Part shown: positions 28,072-34,748 of the stretch, piece by piece | How the letters are laid out: each line of letters starts with the position of its first letter | Numbering within the stretch: position 1 is the first letter of the stretch | IMG/VR virus record: IMGVR_UViG_3300026097_000687 | Coordinates: 1-37,850 of that record | Direction: 5' to 3' (one strand) | Length of the DNA stretch: 37,850 nt | Source: a virus | The notes under the pieces: model-generated | What the model saw: only the letters and a program-made list of their open reading frames with translations | What the model was told of the DNA's origin: nothing | Databases searched by the model: none | Made by a program: the position numbers and the translations under genes

Positions 28072-28439
28072 AAGCGAACGAATTAAGACTTGGAAACTAC
28101 ATTGAATCAAATATCAACGGATGTACGAGGATAAAATCGGGCATAGTTCAACTGGATGAAGCATCACTATATTATCTATTTGATGTTGATAATGATTGGG
28201 AGCGTTTAAAACCAATTCCGCTAACAGAGGAATGGTTGGAGCGTTTCGGGTTTGAAAAGGAAAATAGCATTAATGAGGAATGGCGTAAAGAAAAAAGTCT
28301 TCCAATAATAAAAGAAGGAGATGAGTTTTCTTTTATTGTAGGATATTACGAAAATACAATAGGATTTTTCAAATACGTCCATCAACTGCAAAACCTTTAC
28401 TTTGCTTTGACAGGCAAAGAACTTGAATTGAAAGAATGA
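28068..28439 (+). CDS. Conserved Bacteroidota phage protein (123 aa)
   Basis: The pattern MKANELRLGNYI at the start, PIPLTEEWLERFGFEK in the middle (about 49-64) and VHQLQNLYFALTGKEL near the end belongs to a family common in Bacteroidota phages and prophages. No function is known to me. It is coupled to both neighbours by ATGA overlaps. Confidence 0.75.
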   Translation: MKANELRLGNYIESNINGCTRIKSGIVQLDEASLYYLFDVDNDWERLKPIPLTEEWLERFGFEKENSINEEWRKEKSLPIIKEGDEFSFIVGYYENTIGFFKYVHQLQNLYFALTGKELELKE

Positions 28440-28633
28440 AATACTACACAGACACCGAAACAAAGCGTTTAATTGACATCGAACTCGAAAAGAACGCTAA
28501 AGTACAGGCGGCATTGGGTACTGATTCAACGGATGAAGAGCGAAGCCGTGCTAACAAACTTTGGAGCGAATACTATTTGCCGCGAATCAAGGAATTAGAT
28601 TCCGAATTTGCGCAGGTAGTTGAACCAAAATAA
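28436..28633 (+). CDS. Hypothetical protein (65 aa)
   Basis: This is a helical, charged small protein (TETKRLIDIELEKNAKVQAA; DEERSRANKLWSEYYLPRIK). The pattern suggests a small helical bundle or coiled coil. The family is unknown. ATGA overlap with the preceding gene supports it. Confidence 0.5.
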   Translation: MKYYTDTETKRLIDIELEKNAKVQAALGTDSTDEERSRANKLWSEYYLPRIKELDSEFAQVVEPK

Positions 28634-28638
28634 TCAAC

Positions 28639-28851
28639 ATGCAAGCATTTACAAGTGTGTCAATTGAGTTGGATTCTAAAGATTTATTTTCAGCTATTCA
28701 AAAAATATCCAATGACATACACAATCTAAAAATAAAGCCGAAAAACATTGTGCTTGACACTTGGGTAGATTATCAACCATTGATTAACGGTAAGACTTTG
28801 GTTTGGTACTATTGCGATGTGCTTGACGAAATACAAACGAAAGTGATATGA
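28639..28851 (+). CDS. Hypothetical protein (70 aa)
   Basis: This small protein contains FTSVSIELDSKDLFSAIQKI and a C-terminal VWYYCDVLDEIQTKVI. The family is unknown. It overlaps the exonuclease gene as ATGA, which suggests it is translated with it. Confidence 0.5.
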   Translation: MQAFTSVSIELDSKDLFSAIQKISNDIHNLKIKPKNIVLDTWVDYQPLINGKTLVWYYCDVLDEIQTKVI

Positions 28852-29666
28852 AGTTATTGAACTTTGAAATGCCGCCTGATGGGTTTAAACGCCTATTCTA
28901 TGACATTGAAACTTCACCAAATATCGGTTTCTTTTGGTCAAGTTCTTACAAGGCGAACATACCACATGACAACATAATAAAGGAAAGGGCGGTTATCTGC
29001 ATCTGTTGGAAGTGGGAAGGTCAGGATAAGGTTTATAGCGTAGAATGGGAAAAGGGTTGCGATAAAGCAGCCCTTAAGCGTTTTATGGAGGTTGCTTTAA
29101 CGGCTGATGAATTAGTAGCACACAATGGCGATAACTTTGATGAGAAGTGGATTAGAACACGCTGTTTGATACATGGTATTGATTGCCCTCCACGCTTGAA
29201 CAATTACGACACGTTAAAGAAAGCGCGTTCACATTTTCGGTTTAACTCGAACAGACTTGACTACTTGGGTAAGTTATTCTTTGGCGAAGGGAAAAGCCCC
29301 GTTGGTTTCCAAGACTGGGTTGAAATAACTTTGAACAATTGCAGCGAAGCAATGGACAAGATGGTGAAATACTGCAAACAGGACGTTCGATTGCTTGAAG
29401 ATGTATTTCACAAGTTGCAACCATACGTTGAGCATAATAGACACGTTGGAGCGCATACGGGCTACGGGCGTTTCTCATGTCCTAATTGTGGTTCTGAGGA
29501 TTCTGTTTATCGTAAAAAACGACACACGAAGTCAGGCATTTTAAAACACCAGCTTCAATGTAAGTCTAAGAAATGCGGTCGCTACTTTACCATTTCCAAT
29601 AAGGTATTTGAGGAAAAGATGAAGAACGACTGGTCTAAATCACAGCAGACCAACACCAAAGGGTAA
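28848..29666 (+). CDS. DnaQ/RNase H-fold 3'-5' exonuclease with zinc ribbon
   Basis: The 272-residue protein has the DEDD exonuclease motifs: Exo I FYDIET with Asp19 and Glu21; Exo II in ELVAHNGDNFDEKW with Asp98; and Exo III YCKQDV with Asp179. After the domain comes a Cys4 zinc ribbon (Cys211 and Cys214, Cys238 and Cys243) with a basic linker, which probably binds nucleic acid. It resembles the exonuclease domain of family B DNA polymerases without a polymerase domain. The likely role is DNA end trimming for recombination or proofreading, given ERF and other recombination genes downstream. Confidence 0.8.
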   Translation: MKLLNFEMPPDGFKRLFYDIETSPNIGFFWSSSYKANIPHDNIIKERAVICICWKWEGQDKVYSVEWEKGCDKAALKRFMEVALTADELVAHNGDNFDEKWIRTRCLIHGIDCPPRLNNYDTLKKARSHFRFNSNRLDYLGKLFFGEGKSPVGFQDWVEITLNNCSEAMDKMVKYCKQDVRLLEDVFHKLQPYVEHNRHVGAHTGYGRFSCPNCGSEDSVYRKKRHTKSGILKHQLQCKSKKCGRYFTISNKVFEEKMKNDWSKSQQTNTKG

Positions 29667-29738
29667 CACTTTCCACATCTATTTTCTACCTGATTGAGTT
29701 CGGGCGGAAACTTTCTGCAATTATTTTTCTTGAAACAC

Positions 29739-29768
29739 TTGTTTTGTAATAAATATGTAGTACATTTG
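29739..29768 (+). promoter_or_regulatory. Promoter TTG-N19-TACATTTG
   Basis: TTG (29739-29741) and TACATTTG (29761-29768) are separated by 19 nt, a good Bacteroidota promoter arrangement. It lies in the 131-bp gap after the exonuclease gene and would drive the small genes from 29798 and the recombination genes beyond. Confidence 0.7.
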
Positions 29769-29797
29769 ATGACATCAAACAACAAAACAACACAGAG

Positions 29798-29983
29798 ATG
29801 GAAACGCAAACTTTAAATTTTTCTCAAATGTTCGACTTAGGATTCTGCACTATTGATTTTGAAAACGAAACTGTAAATTGGAAGCCAATGCAGTTTAGTC
29901 CAAAGCGTCAAAACTTGGTAAACAGCTTTCTTGAAAAAGGAAACTTGCCTTGTGGTTGGGAACAAATTGTAAAGAAATACTAA
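29798..29983 (+). CDS. Hypothetical protein (61 aa)
   Basis: This small protein contains FSQMFDLGFCTIDFENETVN and a helical end (SFLEKGNLPCGWEQIVKKY). The family is unknown. Its leader ends CAACACAGAGATG, one of four starts with this A-rich motif. It overlaps the next gene by one base (TAATG). Confidence 0.5.
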   Translation: METQTLNFSQMFDLGFCTIDFENETVNWKPMQFSPKRQNLVNSFLEKGNLPCGWEQIVKKY

Positions 29984-30195
29984 TGAAAGCATTTAGGTAT
30001 AACGGTGGTAAGCATGGAATAAAAACTGAGGTTGATATTCCAGTTGTTGAAATTGTTAGGAAATACTCTAGCGGATCAATGGACGTTGAGGTTCGTGGCG
30101 GCATTCAAATTCATGTGTTTAATAAATTGCCGTTTGTTAGGAACGTAATAGGTAATGAAGATTGGTTTAAAAACCCTCTTTATTCATTATCTTAA
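29983..30195 (+). CDS. Hypothetical protein (70 aa)
   Basis: The 70-residue product from ATG 29983 is beta-strand rich (GIKTEVDIPVVEIVRKY; SMDVEVRGGIQIHVFNKLPF). The frame is open to a TTG at 29950, but the ATG overlapping the previous stop is the natural start. The family is unknown. Confidence 0.5.
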   Translation: MKAFRYNGGKHGIKTEVDIPVVEIVRKYSSGSMDVEVRGGIQIHVFNKLPFVRNVIGNEDWFKNPLYSLS

Positions 30196-30207
30196 AACAT
30201 AAAATAG

Positions 30208-30414
30208 ATGGGAAAAACTATTGAAAGACAGAAAGCTGAAAGTTTCGTTATGGCTTGCGGAACACCTGAAAAGGCACTTTCGGCAATTGATGTATTGATA
30301 GGCGAACTGCATAAATCATATCCAACTGGGTACGACTATCATTCAACTAAGAATTATCAATCCGTTACTTCTGTAAGAACAGAAATTGAAAAGATAAAAC
30401 ACAACACATTATGA
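30208..30414 (+). CDS. Hypothetical protein (68 aa)
   Basis: This small helical protein reads TIERQKAESFVMACGTPEKA and LSAIDVLIGELHKSYPTGYD. It is probably a helical adaptor; the family is unknown. It ends in an ATGA overlap with the next gene. Confidence 0.5.
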   Translation: MGKTIERQKAESFVMACGTPEKALSAIDVLIGELHKSYPTGYDYHSTKNYQSVTSVRTEIEKIKHNTL

Positions 30415-30644
30415 ACTACAACCAAAAGACAGTTGACAAGATTCGCGGCAAGCTAACGCGGTCAATGAGAATGACAATTTACAGGAACGTGAACAAAGGC
30501 AAGCGCAATCCGATACCGTACAGCACAGTATGCGAGGTTCTGCGCAACTATCGCGAGGGCGGACGGGAAAGATACCGAAACAGACGTTTAGCCGTTTACG
30601 ATGAAGCTGTGAGATTACTAACCGAAAAAGGAATTGAGATATGA
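30411..30644 (+). CDS. Basic hypothetical protein, possible DNA binding (77 aa)
   Basis: The product is strongly basic (KIRGKLTRSMRMTIYRNVNK, VCEVLRNYREGGRERYRNRR) with a helix-turn-helix-like centre (IPYSTVCEVLRNYREGG). Nucleic-acid binding is plausible. The family is unknown. It is coupled to both neighbours by ATGA overlaps. Confidence 0.5.
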   Translation: MNYNQKTVDKIRGKLTRSMRMTIYRNVNKGKRNPIPYSTVCEVLRNYREGGRERYRNRRLAVYDEAVRLLTEKGIEI

Positions 30645-30793
30645 TTGAGCGATGTATCAGAGTGATTAACAGTTGCCACACTTACGAACAACTACATTCA
30701 GCTTGGAACTACGTAAAGCTAGCCAAACTCGAAGAAAACGAAACGCTGATTGAGTGCGTCAAACTCAAACGAAGTATATTCACAACACTTTAA
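30641..30793 (+). CDS. Small hypothetical protein (50 aa)
   Basis: ATG at 30641 overlaps the previous stop (ATGA) and opens 50 codons to TAA at 30791-30793. The product is helical (IRVINSCHTYEQLHSAWNYV, KLEENETLIECVKLKRS). The pattern resembles short phage proteins of unknown role. The next gene follows 15 nt later. Confidence 0.55.
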   Translation: MIERCIRVINSCHTYEQLHSAWNYVKLAKLEENETLIECVKLKRSIFTTL

Positions 30794-30808
30794 ACAACAA
30801 ACAGAGAG

Positions 30809-31372
30809 ATGGAAAAGTCAGAATCAATAGTGGAATTGTCAAAAGCATTGGCAAAGTTTCACAGCGAAATGGGTAAGGTTTCAAAGGATGCCAAGAACCC
30901 GTTCTATAAAAACAAGTATGCAAGCCTATCAAACATCATTGAAGCGGTTACTAAGCCACTAAATGACAACGGTCTTAGTATTGTTCAGATGCCATGTAAT
31001 GAAGGGCTTACAACGATGCTAATACATACGTCAGGTGAGTGGATTAGCTCCACATCTTCAACACCAGTTAAAGACCAAACAGACCCCCAAAAGTTAGGTA
31101 GTGCTATTACTTACGCAAGGCGTTACGCTTTGGGAGCTGTTCTATCATTGAACATTGACGAAGATGATGATGGTCAAAAGGCTGCAACTGCACCACCTAA
31201 AAAGCAAACTGCACCACCTAAGAAAGTGGTAAAGTTCGGAACAGATGAATTTAAGAAGGTTGTCGATTGGATAGTCGAAGAAAAAGGAACTATTGCAAAA
31301 GCGGTTCAGCTATACGACATTGACGAGGACGAGTTGAAAAAAGCGATAATGGTTAAAAAAGAATTGACGTGA
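30809..31372 (+). CDS. erf: ERF-family single-strand annealing protein
   Basis: The 187-residue protein matches the ERF superfamily core: MGKVSKDAKNPFYKNKYASL (about 20-39), then SNIIEAVTKPLNDNGLSIVQ and TPVKDQTDPQKLGSAITYAR, then RYALGAVLSLNIDEDDDG. ERF proteins anneal single-stranded DNA in phage recombination and genome circularisation. A 7-residue linker repeat (TAPPKK twice) connects to a short C-terminal domain. Nearby exonuclease and nuclease genes fit a recombination module. Its leader ends AAACAGAGAGATG. Confidence 0.85.
   Translation: MEKSESIVELSKALAKFHSEMGKVSKDAKNPFYKNKYASLSNIIEAVTKPLNDNGLSIVQMPCNEGLTTMLIHTSGEWISSTSSTPVKDQTDPQKLGSAITYARRYALGAVLSLNIDEDDDGQKAATAPPKKQTAPPKKVVKFGTDEFKKVVDWIVEEKGTIAKAVQLYDIDEDELKKAIMVKKELT
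31187..31226 (+). repeat. Tandem 21-nt repeat in the ERF gene
   Basis: ACTGCACCACCTAARAAR occurs twice with a 21-nt period, giving two TAPPKK units in the protein. It is a likely slippage-derived flexible linker. Confidence 0.6.
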
Positions 31373-31620
31373 GCAAAGAACTATACGAGGACTTGCGCGA
31401 GATTCAGATAATCGCTGAATTGACTGAAGAACAGTATCTCGGAATACCATCAGCACTTCGCGAAGAGATGACAATCAAACGCATAGACCAGCCTAACTTT
31501 CGTTCTGTTTACGAATCGGACAAGGAATGGAAGGAACGACACAAAGAGGTTAAAAAGGCATTACAGGAAAGGTCTGAGGTTGAGGACAAGATTAGGGCGA
31601 ATCATAAAATAGAGAAATAA
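31369..31620 (+). CDS. Hypothetical protein (83 aa)
   Basis: A GTG start at 31369 overlaps the ERF stop (GTGA). The product is charged and helical (LYEDLREIQIIAELTEEQYL; WKERHKEVKKALQERSEVED). The family is unknown. Its position right after ERF suggests a link to recombination. Confidence 0.5.
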   Translation: MSKELYEDLREIQIIAELTEEQYLGIPSALREEMTIKRIDQPNFRSVYESDKEWKERHKEVKKALQERSEVEDKIRANHKIEK

Positions 31621-31928
31621 TGAGAACAGAAAACGAAATAATATCATCAGGAAATGAAGTCTTAGAAAAAATAGACTTTATGAAAATAAGATGTTGTATG
31701 TCAATTGTAGGGTGGGAATGGATTGAAGAAAAAGACGTTTACAGCGTTCCGACAATTAAGCGAATGAAAGACTGTGTTCGTGAACTAATGCAAAACTGTT
31801 ACGAAAGTTGGAAAAAAAATGATGAAAAGGTTAGCATCGGAACGGGAACTGGTGGATTTGATGTTGAGTTAGATGCTGATGGTGTTTGGTGGATTACATT
31901 TACCTTAGAAAATCAAGATACAGAATGA
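31620..31928 (+). CDS. Hypothetical protein (102 aa)
   Basis: The product has a helical start (NEIISSGNEVLEKIDFMKIR), a strand-turn region (CMSIVGWEWIEEKDVYSVPT) and a C-terminal strand pair with IGTGTGGFDVELDADGVWWI. I have seen similar small proteins in phages of this phylum, with no known function. The start overlaps the previous stop (TAATG). Confidence 0.55.
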   Translation: MRTENEIISSGNEVLEKIDFMKIRCCMSIVGWEWIEEKDVYSVPTIKRMKDCVRELMQNCYESWKKNDEKVSIGTGTGGFDVELDADGVWWITFTLENQDTE

Positions 31929-32284
31929 TACTACTCAAAGGCGAAATCGAAAGCGTTTCAACTCGAAAAGATAGAACGGTCAAGGTGGTTATCGGCACAC
32001 AAGAACTCAAACCAACTGAAGCTGGCGAACTGTTTGGGCTTCAAAACAATCTCGCAGCGGTTGGCATAGCTCCTAACGAAATTACACCCGAAGAGATAGA
32101 ACTACTTCAAAAGTCTCGGTTATCGGTTGAGGATGTGCCAAATGGAAAGTCACTTAGCCAAAGGTTGCGCGGTGCTTTGTTCGTATATTGGAAGCAATAC
32201 GACACAGGGTTTAAAGAGTTTGACGGCTTCTATTCAGACTACATGGAAAAGAAAATCAATCAAGTAAAATCAAAATTAGACTAA
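31925..32284 (+). CDS. Hypothetical protein (119 aa)
   Basis: The product from ATG 31925 begins MILLKGEIESVSTRKDRTVK, with strand pairs, then IAPNEITPEEIELLQKSRLS and a helical C-terminus (RLRGALFVYWKQYDTGFKEF). The frame extends to a GTG at 31886, but the ATG overlapping the previous stop (ATGA) is preferred. It precedes the DUF3127 gene and may function with it; the role is unknown. Confidence 0.5.
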   Translation: MILLKGEIESVSTRKDRTVKVVIGTQELKPTEAGELFGLQNNLAAVGIAPNEITPEEIELLQKSRLSVEDVPNGKSLSQRLRGALFVYWKQYDTGFKEFDGFYSDYMEKKINQVKSKLD

Positions 32285-32646
32285 TGAGTAATCAAGTAAA
32301 AGGTAAAATCAAAGTAATCAATGACACGCAGACGTTTGATAGCGGTTTTCAAAAGCGCGAGTTTGTGGTAACAACCGATGAACAATATCCTCAAGACATC
32401 AAGCTGGAACTAATCAAAGACAAAGTTTCAATAATTGACAATTGCAAAGTAGGTCAGGATGTTTTGGTCAGCTATAATCTTCGAGGAAACGAGTTTAAAG
32501 GCAAGTATTACACCAACCTTCAAGCGTGGAGAGTTGAAAGCGGTGAAGCTGTGGAACAGGCAAGTTCGCCAAAAGGTCAGCCAATAGACACAAATGGCGG
32601 AGTTGACGAGTTGCCAAACTTTGAAGATGACGAACCTATATTTTGA
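32284..32646 (+). CDS. DUF3127 protein (OB-fold-like, possible ssDNA binding)
   Basis: The 120-residue protein matches DUF3127: GKIKVINDTQTFDSGFQKRE, FVVTTDEQYPQDIKLELIKD, and YNLRGNEFKGKYYTNLQAWR. The acidic C-terminal tail (ELPNFEDDEPIF) resembles single-strand-binding proteins that recruit partners through an acidic tip. The OB-fold and ssDNA-binding role are inference from this shape and from the location beside recombination genes. Confidence 0.8.
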   Translation: MSNQVKGKIKVINDTQTFDSGFQKREFVVTTDEQYPQDIKLELIKDKVSIIDNCKVGQDVLVSYNLRGNEFKGKYYTNLQAWRVESGEAVEQASSPKGQPIDTNGGVDELPNFEDDEPIF

Positions 32647-32930
32647 TGCGTAGAAATTGCAGAGTAGATAGCAATCAAAATGAAATAGTGGCAGCCCTTC
32701 GGAAACGTGGGGCTGTCGTGCTATTAACTCATCAGCTAAAGAACTGCTTTGACATTTTGGTAGCTTACAACAAGCAACTCCACATAGTCGAAATCAAGGA
32801 CGGTTCTAAAAGTGCCAGCGCAAGGAAACTAACCAAAGGCGAACAGGCGTTCAAGGAACAGGTCGAAGCGGTTGGAGTGCGTTACAACGTGGTCTATTCT
32901 GTGGATGATGCGTTGGCACTTCTAAAATAA
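32646..32930 (+). CDS. VRR-NUC/PD-(D/E)xK nuclease-like protein
   Basis: The 94-residue protein from ATG 32646 contains DSNQNEIVAALRKRGAVVLL, then FDILVAYNKQLHIVEIKDG with the D...ExK active-site pattern of small VRR-NUC nucleases, then LTKGEQAFKEQVEA. Such enzymes cut branched DNA and often sit with phage recombination genes. An upstream TTG at 32643 is less likely. The target structure is not known. Confidence 0.7.
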   Translation: MRRNCRVDSNQNEIVAALRKRGAVVLLTHQLKNCFDILVAYNKQLHIVEIKDGSKSASARKLTKGEQAFKEQVEAVGVRYNVVYSVDDALALLK

Positions 32931-32943
32931 TTTTGTCAAACCC

Positions 32944-32973
32944 TTGTTTATTACAAATACGTATGTATATTTG
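32944..32973 (+). promoter_or_regulatory. Promoter TTG-N19-TATATTTG
   Basis: TTG (32944-32946) and TATATTTG (32966-32973) are spaced by 19 nt, identical in layout to the promoter near 29739. It drives the group of genes starting at 33005 and also shows that the coding start cannot be at 32933. Confidence 0.75.
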
Positions 32974-33004
32974 TTGTCGTAATCAATTAACAAAAACAAC
33001 AGAG

Positions 33005-33226
33005 ATGACAAAACGATTGACAGAAAAACATCCTTTAACGATTAAGCTGAGAGCCTTAGAATCTTACATGGATGAATCTAAAATATCTATTGAGTGGGAT
33101 GGATACCACATGGTAATAACTGATACTGATACAGGCGAATCAGCGATGTATCGAGATGCAGAAAGTGGCGAACACTTACCAGAACTACCTTACATGATGG
33201 AGACTAAGTTGACACGTGAGGTATAA
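33005..33226 (+). CDS. Hypothetical protein (73 aa)
   Basis: The product begins MTKRLTEKHPLTIKLRALES and contains SKISIEWDGYHMVITDTDTG. The frame is open upstream to 32933, but a promoter lies inside that stretch and the motif CAACAGAGATG fixes the start at 33005. The family is unknown; it may be a small regulator of the downstream genes. Confidence 0.55.
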   Translation: MTKRLTEKHPLTIKLRALESYMDESKISIEWDGYHMVITDTDTGESAMYRDAESGEHLPELPYMMETKLTREV

Positions 33227-33257
33227 TTACTAGCGACAAACACTAAAAACAACAGAG

Positions 33258-33521
33258 ATGAAACCAAAATTTCAAACATTCACTTGGAACGGCTTTCGAG
33301 TAGAAGCCGAAGCATACGTCAACGGTCACGATGTAGAATTTGATAGCATTACTATCTATGACCATGCAGATATGCCTATGGACACTTTAAGCGTATTTGC
33401 AGAACTAACTCCAGTCAAACGTACCACACACGTCAAAGACCCTATTACGGAAATGACAACGCTGTTCTTAGAATGTGAAGCTGAGTATCACGAGGACATG
33501 ATAAACGGAAGTTATGACTAA
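33258..33521 (+). CDS. Hypothetical protein (87 aa)
   Basis: This small acidic protein contains TFTWNGFRVEAEAYVNGHDV and an acidic C-terminus (LECEAEYHEDMINGSYD). It has the CAACAGAGATG leader motif. The family is unknown, although the first half reads like a beta hairpin. Confidence 0.5.
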   Translation: MKPKFQTFTWNGFRVEAEAYVNGHDVEFDSITIYDHADMPMDTLSVFAELTPVKRTTHVKDPITEMTTLFLECEAEYHEDMINGSYD

Positions 33522-33711
33522 TCTACAAATCAAACTAGGCAACCGACCATTAGACGTTGAGGTAACGGATGAATACTTCTACACCTTTGAAGTTTACGAC
33601 AACGGACACAAGATAACAGACCTACTGATGGACATCGGTATGTTTACAGAGGTGTTTGAACTGGTTGAAAAGGAGTTAAAGAACAAGCGCAATGGAACGA
33701 AGCAAGATTAA
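33514..33711 (+). CDS. Hypothetical protein (65 aa)
   Basis: This small protein contains LGNRPLDVEVTDEYFYTFEV and a charged helical end (FELVEKELKNKRNGTKQD). The family is unknown. It overlaps the previous gene by 8 nt and the methyltransferase by 20 nt. Confidence 0.5.
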   Translation: MTNLQIKLGNRPLDVEVTDEYFYTFEVYDNGHKITDLLMDIGMFTEVFELVEKELKNKRNGTKQD

Positions 33712-34348
33712 CCTTTACAACTGTGACTGCATGGAAGCTATGCGTAAGATGCCTGATAATGCTTATGATTTGGCTATAATAGATTGCCCATACGGAATAA
33801 AAGAAGGTTCTGAAAAGATTAAATCAAGACACCACTCGCAAAAGAAATATAAAGTTTCTGATTGGGATAATTCAGCTCCAGATGAAGAGTATTTCAATGA
33901 ATTGTTTAGAGTGTCAAAGAATCAAATTATATGGGGTGCTAATCATTTTATTAGCCGTATTCCGATAGATAGTAGTTGTTGGGTCGTGTGGGATAAGGAT
34001 ACTGGGAACTGTGACTTCGCTGACGCTGAGCTCGCTTGGACTTCATTTAAGACTGCGGTTAGGGTTTTTAAGTTCACTTGGAATGGATTCAGACAGGGGT
34101 ATGTAAATAAAGAAAAGCAGATTCGAATCCACCCAACCCAAAAGCCCGTAAAACTTTACGAATGGCTACTGACCAACTACGCAAAAGAAGGTGATAAGAT
34201 ACTTGATACGCATCTTGGTTCAATGTCAATAGCGATAGCATGCCACAATTTAAAGTTCGACCTTGACGGTTGGGAACTTGACGAAGATTACTATAAAGCA
34301 GGGGTAGAGCGATTTGAGAAGCACAAAAGACAACTGCAATTATTCTGA
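33692..34348 (+). CDS. DNA adenine/N4-cytosine methyltransferase
   Basis: The 218-residue protein has the amino-methyltransferase motif IV DCPY (31-34; canonical form DPPY), the substrate-recognition stretch RIHPTQKPVKL (145-155) and motif I-like LDTHLGSMS (171-179; canonical DPFxGSGT). This motif order fits the beta class. The two substitutions (Cys for Pro, and HLGSMS for FxGSGT) are unusual but leave the methyltransferase fold recognisable. No restriction enzyme gene is nearby, so it is probably an orphan enzyme that protects phage DNA from host restriction. Confidence 0.8.
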   Translation: MERSKINLYNCDCMEAMRKMPDNAYDLAIIDCPYGIKEGSEKIKSRHHSQKKYKVSDWDNSAPDEEYFNELFRVSKNQIIWGANHFISRIPIDSSCWVVWDKDTGNCDFADAELAWTSFKTAVRVFKFTWNGFRQGYVNKEKQIRIHPTQKPVKLYEWLLTNYAKEGDKILDTHLGSMSIAIACHNLKFDLDGWELDEDYYKAGVERFEKHKRQLQLF

Positions 34349-34368
34349 CCAGCTAAAGGAATTTTTCT

Positions 34369-34376
34369 TATATTTG
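34369..34376 (+). promoter_or_regulatory. TAnnTTTG element before a structured leader
   Basis: TATATTTG lies 21 nt after the methyltransferase stop. A CTG at 34345-34347 is 21 nt upstream, a weak -33 partner. It would start a transcript with a leader of about 150 nt. Confidence 0.5.
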
Positions 34377-34410
34377 TGTGTCCGATGACAAGGACGCTAA
34401 AGTAACGGTA

Positions 34411-34476
34411 ATGAACATTGATTTATTTTACGCAAGGGAAGTAGCAGGTCAAGCCGCACCGTTCACTCGTTTCTGA
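34411..34476 (+). CDS. Leader peptide, 21 codons (open beyond its TGA to 34539)
   Basis: ATG at 34411 opens 21 codons, starting MNIDLFYAREV, to a TGA at 34474-34476. The same frame is then open for another 20 codons (VNGLTVSGCQPDPCYLNVKK) to a second TGA at 34537-34539. That stop overlaps the next gene's ATG as ATGA, the coupling pattern of real genes here. The first TGA could be read through, could be a recent mutation in a 42-codon gene, or the ORF may simply be a leader peptide. Hairpins lie directly after the TGA. Confidence 0.4.
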   Translation: MNIDLFYAREVAGQAAPFTRF

Positions 34477-34518
34477 GTTAATGGCTTAACTGTTTCGGGC
34501 TGTCAACCCGACCCTTGC
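34432..34518 (+). promoter_or_regulatory. Structured leader with closing stem and two hairpins
   Basis: GCAAGGG (34432-34438) pairs with CCCTTGC (34512-34518). Inside are AGTTAA/TTAACT (34476-34481 with 34486-34491, loop TGGC) and TCGGG/CCCGA (34495-34499 with 34507-34511). The first inner hairpin begins on the last base of the leader peptide's TGA. Confidence 0.5.
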
Positions 34519-34535
34519 TATTTAAACGTCAAGAA

Positions 34536-34748
34536 ATGACTGTAAAATTTTATTCAATAGATGGTAGTAACTCAATTGAGGTAATGCCAAATTACGAACG
34601 GGTACAAGTAAGTATTGATTATCTGGATGAACATGGCTTACCTAAAGGAAAAGAAATAGCATTAGATTCTGAGGATATAGATGATTTAATCTATGCTTTG
34701 AAACTATTTAAAGAAAGAGTTGAAGATGGCACGACCTCAGCGGCATAA
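34536..34748 (+). CDS. Hypothetical protein (70 aa)
   Basis: The product from ATG 34536 is mostly strands with an acidic helical end (TVKFYSIDGSNSIEVMPNYE; EDIDDLIYALKLFKERVEDG). The frame extends to a TTG at 34515 inside the closing stem of the leader; the ATG is preferred. The family is unknown. It overlaps the DUF4373 gene by 23 nt. Confidence 0.5.
   Translation: MTVKFYSIDGSNSIEVMPNYERVQVSIDYLDEHGLPKGKEIALDSEDIDDLIYALKLFKERVEDGTTSAA

Noticed and set aside
34120-34130. GATTCGAATCC, resembling a tRNA T-arm
   Set aside because: It lies in-frame within the methyltransferase gene (the RIHPTQKP motif) and no acceptor, D-arm or anticodon arms surround it.
34474-34476. Genome-wide reassignment of TGA to a sense codon
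   Set aside because: Most genes here terminate in TGA at correct ATGA overlaps and long ORFs contain no in-frame TGA, so TGA is a normal stop; only the local readthrough idea remains.
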